Of a DNA stretch of 64,000 nucleotides, positions 56,747 to 64,000 are shown in pieces. This DNA comes from Pseudomonas fluorescens (lineage in GTDB: Bacteria; Pseudomonadota; Gammaproteobacteria; Pseudomonadales; Pseudomonadaceae), in assembly GCF_900215245.1 (NCBI RefSeq), contig NZ_LT907842.1, positions 4,650,001 to 4,714,000 of the forward strand, written 5' to 3'. The notes under the pieces are model-generated. The model saw only the letters and a list, made by a program, of their open reading frames with translations, had not been told where the DNA came from and searched no databases. The translations under genes were made by a program, and so were the position numbers. The stretch's first letter is position 1. The number at the start of each line of letters is the position of its first letter.

Positions 56747-57652
56747 ATGAAAATTGACGATATCGATGCCTTTGTCGAAGTGATTCGTTGCCAGTCCATC
56801 AGCCATGCAGCCGAGTCGTTGCAGCTGACCCAGCCGGCTATCACCCGCCGTGTGCAGAACTTCGAGCAGGCGCTGGGTGTGGAGCTGTTCGACCGCAATA
56901 CCAAACCCCTCAAGCCGACGCTGATCGGCACCCGGGTCTATGAGCAATGCCGTTTGATCCTGCGTGAGATGGATGCCCTGCGTGAGCTTGTAGCCACGGA
57001 CGCGCCGCCTACCGGTGTGCTGCGCCTGGGTGTGCCGCAGACCATCGGCGATGCGGTGCTGTTGGATGCGCTCAAGCAGTTGCGTACCGAATACCCGGAC
57101 CTGCGCGCCCAGGTCGCCACCGGCTGGGGCAGCCAGTTGGTGGGCAAGATCGAGCGCGGCGAGCTGGATGCGGCGGCGGCCTTGTTCCCGGCCGGCAAGA
57201 TATTCCCGGACAACATTGTCGGTGAGTCCATCGGCAAGATGGAGCTGGTGGTGGTGTGTGCCCAGGCACAGTTACCGAAGAAGCCGTGCAAGTTGGCGGA
57301 CGTGTACCAGAATGGCTGGATTCTCAACCCGGATGGCTGCGGTTTCCGTGCCGGTTTGCAGCGCACGTTGTCCGATCAAGGCTTGGCATTGCGAGTCAAC
57401 CTGGAAACCTTCGGCACCGAGCTGCAATTGGGGCTGGTAGCGGACGGCCTGGGGCTGGGCCTGGTGCCACGCCCGCTGTTGGAGCGCAGCGCCCATCGCG
57501 AGCAACTGGCGGTGATGCCGCTCAAGGACTTCAAGCCGGTGCTGGATTTGTGGCTGATCTACCCGCATTTCCTGGGCAACCTGCAAGGCCCGGTGGATGC
57601 GTTTGGCCAGTGGGTGGCGGCGTCGTTGCACAAGCTGCGGGACGCGGCCTGA
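56747..57652 (+). CDS. LysR-family transcriptional regulator of the thiol dioxygenase locus
   Basis: This regulator has 301 residues, with an N-terminal helix-turn-helix (MKIDDIDAFVEVIRCQSISH, then AAESLQLTQPAITRRVQNFE). The effector domain opens GVLRLGVPQTIGDAVLL. The ATG at 56747 opens the conserved helix; an ATG at 56702 is unsupported. It is divergent from the dioxygenase-rhodanese pair, which is its likely target, and upstream of the class II aldolase, which may also be under its control. It corresponds by position to PA2601. Confidence 0.87.
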   Translation: MKIDDIDAFVEVIRCQSISHAAESLQLTQPAITRRVQNFEQALGVELFDRNTKPLKPTLIGTRVYEQCRLILREMDALRELVATDAPPTGVLRLGVPQTIGDAVLLDALKQLRTEYPDLRAQVATGWGSQLVGKIERGELDAAAALFPAGKIFPDNIVGESIGKMELVVVCAQAQLPKKPCKLADVYQNGWILNPDGCGFRAGLQRTLSDQGLALRVNLETFGTELQLGLVADGLGLGLVPRPLLERSAHREQLAVMPLKDFKPVLDLWLIYPHFLGNLQGPVDAFGQWVAASLHKLRDAA

Positions 57653-57768
57653 GCATTAAGGTTATGAAAAAAAATAATAATTAGCTTAGATTAAAATGTG
57701 CTTTTTATTATTTTTTGCCATCCCATAGGCTGACTGGAAGTCCTTAAGGCCATCCAGGAAGTTTTGCC

Positions 57769-58563
57769 ATGAGCAGCGTCACCCCGATCTCCAGCGTTTC
57801 CAGCAACGTTCGCCAGCGCGTCACGCCAGAAGAGTGGGAGGTGCGCGTCAAACTGGCCGCGGCCTATCGACTGGCGGCGTTGTACAAGTGGACCGACCAC
57901 ATCTATACGCACTTTTCCGCGCGTGTACCGGGGCCGCAGGAGCATTTTCTGATCAACGCCTTCGGGCTATTGTTCGATGAAATCAGCGCCTCCAACCTGG
58001 TCAAGGTCGACCTCGACGGTACCCTGGTCGATGACCCCACCGGCCTGGGCATCAATTACGCCGGGTATGTGATCCATAGCGCTATTCACGGTGCCCGCCA
58101 CGACCTGCAAGCGGTGCTGCACACTCACACCCGTGACGGTATTGCGGTGTCGGCGCAAAAGGACGGGCTGTTGCCGATCTCCCAACATGCCATCGCGTTC
58201 TCCGGGCGAGTCGCCTATCACGGCTATGAGGGCGTGGCCCTGGACCTGGATGAGCGTGAGCGGCTGGTGGCCGATTTGGGTGACAAGAGTGTGATGATCT
58301 TGCGCAACCATGGGCTGTTGACGGCTGGCGTCAGCGTGGAGCATGCGTTCCAGCAGCTGCAAGGGTTGGAGCGCGCCTGCACCATCCAGATTGCGGCGCA
58401 GGCGGGCGGCAATGCTCAATTGATCTTCCCGCCGGCAGACGTGGTGGCCAAGGTCGAAGAGCAGGCCAAGGTGTTCAGCAATGGCGAAGGGCCGGGCGTG
58501 GCACGCCATTGGAATGCGTTGATTCGGCAATTGGAACGCACCGATACCGATTACAAAAACTGA
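57769..58563 (+). CDS. Class II aldolase/adducin-family protein
   Basis: This cytoplasmic protein has 264 residues. The class II aldolase signature is clear: ADLYTHFSAR-like opening (WTDHIYTHFSARVPGPQEHF), the zinc-type His pair in AVLHTHTRDGIAVSA, and MILRNHGLLTAGVSVEHAF. Relatives cleave or epimerise sugar phosphates; those near sulfur genes often have unknown substrates. It follows the LysR gene by about 115 bp of AT-rich DNA and precedes a REP array. Confidence 0.85.
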   Translation: MSSVTPISSVSSNVRQRVTPEEWEVRVKLAAAYRLAALYKWTDHIYTHFSARVPGPQEHFLINAFGLLFDEISASNLVKVDLDGTLVDDPTGLGINYAGYVIHSAIHGARHDLQAVLHTHTRDGIAVSAQKDGLLPISQHAIAFSGRVAYHGYEGVALDLDERERLVADLGDKSVMILRNHGLLTAGVSVEHAFQQLQGLERACTIQIAAQAGGNAQLIFPPADVVAKVEEQAKVFSNGEGPGVARHWNALIRQLERTDTDYKN

Positions 58564-60366
58564 GTTTGAAATCACTGAATGACTAAAAAATGGGGGAGCG
58601 GGCTGGCTCGCGAATGCGCAGTGTCAGTCAATGGAGATATCGACTGACCCACCGCTTTCGCGAGCAAGCCCGCTCCCACAGTAGATCTGTGTTGCCAATC
58701 AGGGTTGTATACGGCGCAGGTGCGCATCGAATCGGGCATGCGCCGCTCTATGACATCACCGCCACCACCCTAGCAGAGCGTCGTTGACCGAGGCGGGGCA
58801 ATGGTTGGGTGACTATTGCGCAGAAGAACTGGCACGCTTGCCTGGGTAAAACGCAGGGCAAAATGTGGGAGCGGGCTTGCTCGCGAATGCGCAGTGTCAG
58901 TCAACGGAGATATTGACTGACCCACCGCTTTCGCGAGCAAGCCCGCTCCCACAGTTGATCTGTGTTGCCAATCAGGGTTGTGTACGGCGCAGGCGCGCAT
59001 CAAAAGATATGACATCACCGCCTGCTAACAGCGCCACTCACCCTGGCAGTGCGTCGTTGACCGAGGCGGGGCAATGGTTGGGCGACTATTGCGCAGAAGA
59101 ACTGGCACGCTTGCGTGGGTAAAACGCAGGGCAAAATGTGGGAGCGGGCTTGCTCGCGAATGCGCAGTGTCAGTCAACGGAGATATCGACTGACCCACCG
59201 CTTTCGCGAGCAAGCCCGCTCCCACAGTTGATCTGTGTTGCCCATCAGGGTTGTGCACGGCGCAGGCGCGCATCGAATCGGGCATGCGCAGCTCTATGAC
59301 ATCACCGCCACTCACCCTATCAGTGTGTCGTTGACCGAGGCGGGGCAATGGTCGGGTGACTATTACGCAGAAGAACCGGCACGCTTGCGTGGGTAAAACG
59401 CAGGGCAAAATGTGGGAGCGGGCTTGCTCGCGAATGCGCAGTGTCAGTCAACGGAGATATTGACTGACCCACCGCTTTCGCGAGCAAGCCCGCTCCCACA
59501 GTTGATCTGTGTTGCCATCAGGGTTGTGCACGGCGCAGGCGCGCATCGTATCGGGCATGCGCCGCTCTATGACATCACCGCCACCACCCTAGCAGAGCGT
59601 CGTTGACCGAGGCGGGGCAATGGTTGGGTGACTATTGCGCAGAAGAACTGGCACGCTTGCCTGGGTAAAACGCAGGGCAAAATGTGGGAGGGGCTTGCTC
59701 GCGAATGCGCAGTGTCAGTCAACGGAGATATCGACTGACCCACCGCTTTCGCGAGCAAGCCCGCTCCCACAGTTGATCTGTGTTGCCAATCAGGGTTGTG
59801 CACGGTGCAGGCGCGCATCAAAAGATATGACATCACCGCCTGCTAACAGCGCCACTCACCCTGGCAGTGTGTCGTTGACCGAGGCGGGGCAATGGTTGGG
59901 TGACTATTGCGCAGAAGAACTGGCACGCTTGCCTGGGTAAAACGCAGGGCAAAATGTGGGAGCGGGCTTGCTCGCGAATGCGCAGTGTCAGTCAACGGAG
60001 ATATCGACTGACCCACCGCTTTGGCGAGCAAGCCCGCTCCCACAGTGGATCTGTGTTGCCAATCAGGGTTGTGCACGGCGTTGGCGCGCATCAAAAGATA
60101 TGACATCACCGCCTGCCAACAGCGCCACTCACCCTGGCAGTGCGTCGTTGACCGAGGCGGGGCAATGGTCGGGTGACTATTGCGCAGAAGAACCGGCACG
60201 CTTGCCTGGGTAAAACGCAGGGCAAAATGTGGGAGCGGGCTTGCTCGCGAATGCGCAGTGTCAGTCAACGGAAATATCGACTGACCCACCGCTTTCGCGA
60301 GCAAGCCCGCTCCCACAGTAGATCTGTGTTGCCAATCAGGGTTGTGCACGGCGCTGGCGCGCATCG
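58564..60366. repeat. Seven tandem ~272-bp units built on inverted REP pairs
   Basis: This interval holds no convincing gene. REP pairs start at 58592, 58866, 59138, 59412, 59684, 59956 and 60229, with spacings of 272-274 bp. Each unit has GTGGGAGCGGGCTTGCTCGC, a 40-bp inner spacer, the inverted REP, then about 185 bp of unique spacer. Two spacer types alternate: type A has GCATGCGCCGCTCTATGACA (units 1, 3, 4) and type B has ATCAAAAGATATGACATC (units 2, 5, 6). Unit 7 is cut short by the stop of the gene at 60367. One REP (59684) has lost a base pair. Confidence 0.9.
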
Positions 60367-61449
60367 TTAAGCGACCTGTTTGGCCTGCTCGCGCGCTGCG
60401 ACCAGCTGGCGGGTCAGTGGGATCAGTTGCTTGCCATAGTCGATCGCATCATTGAGCGGGTCGAATCCACGGATCAGGAAGGTGGTGATGCCCAGGTCGT
60501 AGTAATCCAGCAACGCTTCAGCGACTTGTTCGGCGGTGCCTACCAGCGAAGTGGAATTGCCCTGTGCGCCGAGCAACCCGGCAATTCCGGTCCACAAACG
60601 CTTATCCAGCCGCGACCCTTGCGCTGCTGCTGCCAGCAAGCGCCGCGAGCCTTCATTCGGCGGTTCACGGCGCACAAAGCCATTCTTTTCGGCCAGCGCG
60701 GTCGCTTGTTGCAGGATCGTCTCGGCCCGCGCCCATGCCAGCGCCTCGGTTTCGGCGAGGATCGGTCGCAATGACAAGCTGAAGCGAATCGTACGCCCGT
60801 GCCTGGCCGCTTCCGCACGCACCTGAGTCACGGTTTCGCGCACCTGCTCATAGGTTTCACCCCACAGCGCATACACGTCGGCATGCTTGCCTGCGACTTC
60901 AATGGCGGCCTTGGACGAACCCCCGAAATACACTGGAATGTGCGGCTGCTGCGGCGATTTCACCGTCGAGTGCGCGCCCTCCACCTGATAGTAGGTGCCG
61001 TCGAAATTGAACGGCTGTTCGCTGGTCCATTCCTGACGTACCACACTGAGGTATTCGTCGGTGCGCGCGTAGCGTTCGTCCTTGCCGATATGGCTGCCAT
61101 CGGCGCGCAGTTCACGGTCGTCGCCACCGGTAATGATGTGCACAGCGGTGCGGCCACCGTTGAACACGTCCAGGGTGGCGAATTGGCGTGCCGCCAGCGT
61201 CGGTTGGGTAAAACCTGGACGATGGGCGATCAGGAACTGCAGGTTTTTGGTCACGCTGGCGGCCTGTGCGGCGATCAGCGTGCTGTCCGGGCTGTTGGAG
61301 TGGAAGGCCACCAGGGCGCGGTCGAAACCTGCGGCTTCGTGGGCGCGGGCCACGCTTTCGACGTAGTCGGGTTGCAGGGTAGGGCCGCTGCGCGGGTGGA
61401 TCTCGGAGGCGTGGTGGCCGCCGATATAGCCGATGAATTCAATGCTCAT
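60367..61449 (-). CDS. LLM-class FMN-dependent monooxygenase (SsuD-like)
   Basis: This monooxygenase has 360 residues of the alkanesulfonate monooxygenase (SsuD) type, shorter than the other two in the window. It opens MSIEFIGYIGGHHASEIHPR. It contains the FMN-binding FATLDVFNGGRTAVHIITGG motif near residues 89-108 and GTAEQVAEALLDYYDLG near the end. The coding region ends at the last REP of the tandem array. Its upstream region is the scar at 61629-62102, so it may have belonged to a larger sulfonate or methionine-type operon that was deleted. Confidence 0.87.
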   Translation of the reverse strand: MSIEFIGYIGGHHASEIHPRSGPTLQPDYVESVARAHEAAGFDRALVAFHSNSPDSTLIAAQAASVTKNLQFLIAHRPGFTQPTLAARQFATLDVFNGGRTAVHIITGGDDRELRADGSHIGKDERYARTDEYLSVVRQEWTSEQPFNFDGTYYQVEGAHSTVKSPQQPHIPVYFGGSSKAAIEVAGKHADVYALWGETYEQVRETVTQVRAEAARHGRTIRFSLSLRPILAETEALAWARAETILQQATALAEKNGFVRREPPNEGSRRLLAAAAQGSRLDKRLWTGIAGLLGAQGNSTSLVGTAEQVAEALLDYYDLGITTFLIRGFDPLNDAIDYGKQLIPLTRQLVAAREQAKQVA

Positions 61450-61628
61450 GGTCTGTCCTTGCTGATGACGGGGTTAACACCTCCTCCGGGCGTGGGGTCG
61501 GTTACTCGGGTCAAAAGTAAGGGCAGCGGGTGGGTCTGTAAAATGCCTGTTGGTTCTAACCTAATTATTAAATTGCCGAATCATGTTGCGTTTAAGTTAT
61601 CAGTAATGTGCATTAAAGGCCGCACTAA

Positions 61629-61931
61629 AAGCGCAACCGGACCTTGGCGCACACTGTGCCGTTGCTCGACCCGTCCCAGCTCGACGGCAGCCCGCAGCCG
61701 CGCGGCATATCGGGTTTTTCTACCTCACCGGCCACGGGATCGACCCGGCGCTGTTGAGCCAGGTGCAGCAGCAGGCCCGCGCATGGTTTGCCTTGCCCGT
61801 CGCCGATAAGCACGCGGTTGGCATGATCAACTCCGCGCACTTTCGCGGTTACAACCGCGCCGCTTCGCAGATCACCCGGGGCCAGCCGGGCCTGCTTGAA
61901 CAGTTCGAGGTCGGCGCCGAGCTTTTCGTCC
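61629..61931 (+). pseudogene. Fragment of an isopenicillin N synthase-family (2OG-Fe(II)) oxygenase
   Basis: The plus strand reads TVPLLDPSQLDGSP in one frame, then FYLTGHGIDPALLSQVQQQA and ARAWFALPVADKHAVGMINS in another, ending GLLEQFEVGAELF. Together these match the N-terminal region of IPNS-like oxygenases. The frame changes near 61710 with loss of about a dozen residues, and the catalytic iron-binding half is absent. It is a broken remnant joined directly to the next fragment. Confidence 0.7.
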
Positions 61932-62102
61932 ATGGCCGGCGTGATCGGTGGCGGCGGCCTGGGCGACTTGGCGAGACGGTATGGCTACCAGCGTTTCACT
62001 AACCAGATCATGGTGGTGACGGTCATCGTGTTGGTGGCGCTGGTGCAGGGCGTGCAAAGCCTCGGGGATCGCTGTGTGAGGTGGTTGGCGCATCGGCGCT
62101 GA
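61932..62102 (+). pseudogene. C-terminal fragment of a MetI-like ABC permease
   Basis: The frame starting at the ATG 61932 reads AGVIGGGGLGDLARRYGYQR, then MVVTVIVLVALVQGVQSLGD before TGA. This is the C-terminal end of methionine-type (MetI) ABC permeases. The N-terminal four-fifths is missing. The fragment abuts the oxygenase fragment, so a deletion has removed the DNA in between. Confidence 0.7.
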
Positions 62103-62147
62103 GCGGGCAGTGAGTGATCGGCTTCTGCGCATCCATGGCGCGACCGC

Positions 62148-63560
62148 TCAAGGCTTACGCCCGGCCTTCAGCAGCAGCGCTTCGAATACCCGTTGCGCGC
62201 GTGGCTCGTCACTGTGGGCCACATTGAAGCGCATCGAATCAAGGTGCGCCGGGTCATAGCCGAATAGCGCGCCCGGCGCCAAGACCATGCTGCGTTTCAA
62301 CGCCTCCTGGGCCAGCTGCTCGCCGTTCACCCCCGGTGGCAGGCGCGCCCAGATAAACATGCCGCCTTCAAAGGCCATCGGCAATTCGCAGCCGCAGCGC
62401 TTGAGCCACTGTTCGACACGCCCACCCGATTCCATCAAGCGCTGCACCATACGCTTGCGGTGTTTGGCATAGCTGCCTTCGCTGAGCATGCGATAGACAA
62501 TCTGTTCGAACAGCTCCGAGGTCACGCCGCCACTCATCAACTTCATGTTGGTCAGGTTGGCGGCCAACTGCGGCGCGGCCACCACATAACTGACGCGTGT
62601 GTTGGCGCTGAGGATCTTGGAGAACCCCGACAGGTAGGTGACCTGCTCCAGGCCGGCAAGGGTTGCCAGTCGGGGCGGCGGGTTGGGGTGCAAGTCGCCG
62701 TAGAGGTCATCTTCGACAATATGGCAGTGGTAGTGCTGGGTCAGTTGCAGCAGGCGAAACGCCTGACTGGGGCTGAAAGAATGGCCGGTAGGGTTATGCA
62801 ACACGCTGGTGGTGAGATACAGGCTGGGGCGGTGTTCGGCCAGCAGTTGTTCGAGGGCGGTGAAGTCAAAGCCGTCGGGACGGCGCTGGATAGTCACCAC
62901 TTTGACGCCATGCAGGGCCAGGTTGGCGTGGAAGTTGAAGTAACACGGCGCGTCCAGCAGCACCGTGTCGCCGGGGCGTGCGAGCAGGCGCATCAGCATG
63001 TCCAGGCCCTGCACCGTGTTGGGGGTGGTGATGATTTGCTCCACCGGCACCGACAGGCCGTCGGCGTGCAGTTTCTGTTGCAGGGCCTGGCGCAGCGGCA
63101 ACAGCCCGGCCGGCGTGCCCAGCCCGGCAATGCGCAACGACGGCGCGCGCACCACGCTGCGCATGGTTTGGCGGATGGCTTCGCCGTTCAACCATTCCTC
63201 CGGCAAGTGGCCGCCACCGGGCCGCAACTCGCCGCTGACGGTGACCAGCGGGCGCCGTAACACGCTGAGCAGGTCCTGGGGCAGCAGGTCGACCCAGGTC
63301 GCCGAAGTCGGGTGGGCGGTTTCCATCGCCACAAAGTAGCCGCGACCCTGGCTTGAGGTCAGCAGGTTGCGCCCACGCAGACGGTCCAGTGCCTCATTGA
63401 GGGTGAACTTGCTCACGCCCAGGGTCTGGGTCAACTCACGCACCGATGGCAACTTACTGCCGGGCGCCCATTCACCGCTTTCGATCGCCTGGCTGAACGC
63501 CGCGACGATCTGCTGGACCTTGGGCGTGCCTTCCACAAAGGCGATAGCGGATACAAACAT
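62148..63560 (-). CDS. MocR/PdxR-type regulator (GntR HTH fused to PLP aminotransferase domain)
   Basis: This regulator has 470 residues. The N-terminal GntR winged helix (about 10-78) contains KLPSVRELTQTLGVSKFTLN and ALDRLRGRNLLTSSQGRGYF. The rest is a class I aminotransferase-like domain with the PLP-binding Lys in YLSGFSKILSANTRVSY. Such MocR proteins sense amino acids, GABA or PLP. The adjacent rubredoxin gene on the plus strand is divergent. Target genes are unknown. Confidence 0.88.
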   Translation of the reverse strand: MFVSAIAFVEGTPKVQQIVAAFSQAIESGEWAPGSKLPSVRELTQTLGVSKFTLNEALDRLRGRNLLTSSQGRGYFVAMETAHPTSATWVDLLPQDLLSVLRRPLVTVSGELRPGGGHLPEEWLNGEAIRQTMRSVVRAPSLRIAGLGTPAGLLPLRQALQQKLHADGLSVPVEQIITTPNTVQGLDMLMRLLARPGDTVLLDAPCYFNFHANLALHGVKVVTIQRRPDGFDFTALEQLLAEHRPSLYLTTSVLHNPTGHSFSPSQAFRLLQLTQHYHCHIVEDDLYGDLHPNPPPRLATLAGLEQVTYLSGFSKILSANTRVSYVVAAPQLAANLTNMKLMSGGVTSELFEQIVYRMLSEGSYAKHRKRMVQRLMESGGRVEQWLKRCGCELPMAFEGGMFIWARLPPGVNGEQLAQEALKRSMVLAPGALFGYDPAHLDSMRFNVAHSDEPRAQRVFEALLLKAGRKP

Positions 63561-63718
63561 AAACCTTCCTTGTCTTTGCCGGTACTTTTACCGGTGAAGT
63601 TAGGCCGGATTAGGCATCACTTTACCTGCCTTGTGCAATGCCGCTCCCCTAGACTGCGCGCCATCTCGCCAGGAGTTGGCGACATTCCCTACAGGCGAGC
63701 AATGGATTTCGCATCCTT

Positions 63719-63883
63719 ATGAAGACTTATATGTGCGCACCCTGCGGCTTTATGTACGTAGAAGAATTGGGCATTCCGGAGGACGGAATCCCGGCAGGCA
63801 CCCCTTGGGAAGAGGTGCCTGAAGACTGGAAATGCCCGGATTGCGGCGTGACCAAGGCCGACTTCATGGCCATCGAAATTTAA
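63719..63883 (+). CDS. Rubredoxin
   Basis: This electron carrier has 54 residues. Two knuckles hold the single iron: C6-x-x-C9 (MCAPCGF) and C39-x-x-C42 (KCPDCGV). The canonical rubredoxin sequence runs from IPEDGIPAGTPWEEVPEDW through to the end ADFMAIEI. In Pseudomonas, rubredoxins feed electrons to alkane hydroxylases or reduce oxygen-stress enzymes. It is divergent from the MocR gene. The next plus-strand gene starts 28 bp later and may be co-transcribed. Confidence 0.93.
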   Translation: MKTYMCAPCGFMYVEELGIPEDGIPAGTPWEEVPEDWKCPDCGVTKADFMAIEI

Positions 63884-63910
63884 CCCTCCATCAACGAAAG
63901 GAATCGCTCC

Positions 63911-64000
63911 ATGGAAAGCAAACTGATCAACCCCACCGTGCCGTTCTGTACCGGTGTGGCTCACCAGAAATACCTCAGCGCGGAAAAGGGCCTGCAAACC
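63911..64000 (+). CDS. Unidentified gene, truncated by the right edge
   Basis: An ATG at 63911 follows AAAGGA by a suitable distance and reads MESKLINPTVPFCTGVAHQK, then YLSAEKGLQT to the window end. Thirty residues are visible. I do not recognise the family. Its position 28 bp after rubredoxin suggests an operon with a redox partner. Confidence 0.5.
   Translation, partial: MESKLINPTVPFCTGVAHQKYLSAEKGLQT

Noticed and set aside
58564..60366. Array of direct repeats with spacers, CRISPR-like at first sight
   Set aside because: The repeat units are about 90-bp inverted REP pairs with a shared long spacer, not short repeats with different spacers.

Overview
The window looks like a Pseudomonas chromosome, most likely of the P. 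fluorescens group. Coding is dense and GC-rich. Intergenic gaps carry the REP consensus typical of these genomes (GTGGGAGCGGGCTTGCTCGCGAA and variants). The gene families (RocSAR-type signalling with chaperone-usher fimbriae, sulfonate-type sulfur scavenging sets, 3-mercaptopropionate dioxygenase with a rhodanese) are typical Pseudomonas accessory content. No transposase, integrase, tRNA, rRNA or CRISPR array was seen. These assignments come from reading the sequence, without database searches.

Layout. (1) 1-5.7 kb: a glycerol-type ABC importer, cut at the left edge (two ATPases, two permeases, a DUF2160-type membrane protein, a large solute-binding protein) and closed by a terminator. (2) 5.7-9.8 kb: two unknown genes, an orphan NMT1-type binding protein, and a divergent AraC regulator / bile-acid-symporter-family transporter pair. 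(3) 9.8-23 kb: a surface-attachment locus. A RocR-like EAL protein, a RocA-like response regulator and a BvgS/RocS-like hybrid kinase are followed by a chaperone-usher fimbrial operon, then a second RocR-like protein, a stand-alone pseudo-receiver and a small pilin-like protein. An identical 18-bp sequence containing a perfect 14-bp palindrome lies upstream of both the regulatory operon and the fimbrial operon. (4) 23-26.3 kb: SotB-type exporter, LprI-like protein, transaldolase, a gene remnant and a small unknown protein. (5) 26.4-31.7 kb: a sulfonate-type ABC system with an FMN monooxygenase and a divergent extra binding protein. (6) 31.8-43.9 kb: many regulators (two GlxA/AraC, two LysR, one short AraC, two convergent winged-helix ATPases), a thioesterase, a quinone oxidoreductase, pirin and a secreted protein made of ten 13-residue repeats. 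(7) 43.8-45.3 kb: a REP cluster enclosed by long inverted repeats. (8) 45.4-49.5 kb: monooxygenase-domain membrane protein, amidohydrolase, isochorismatase-family hydrolase and LysR regulator. (9) 49.6-58.6 kb: a second sulfur-acquisition region (D-2-hydroxyacid dehydrogenase, SfnB/DszC-like flavoprotein, FMN monooxygenase, binding protein, four-domain rhodanese, 3-mercaptopropionate dioxygenase, LysR, class II aldolase). (10) 58.6-60.4 kb: seven tandem ~272-bp units built on REP pairs. (11) 60.4-64 kb: a third FMN monooxygenase, a scar joining two unrelated gene fragments, a MocR-type regulator, rubredoxin and a gene cut by the right edge.

How it fits together. The window carries much of a sulfur-starvation programme: four NMT1-type binding proteins, three LLM-class monooxygenases and one flavoprotein dehydrogenase, but only one NMT1-type permease/ATPase pair and no recognisable flavin reductase. 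The fimbrial locus combines a phosphorelay, two EAL proteins of differing receiver integrity and a receiver-like protein lacking the phospho-acceptor, which suggests layered c-di-GMP and phosphorelay control of one fimbria.
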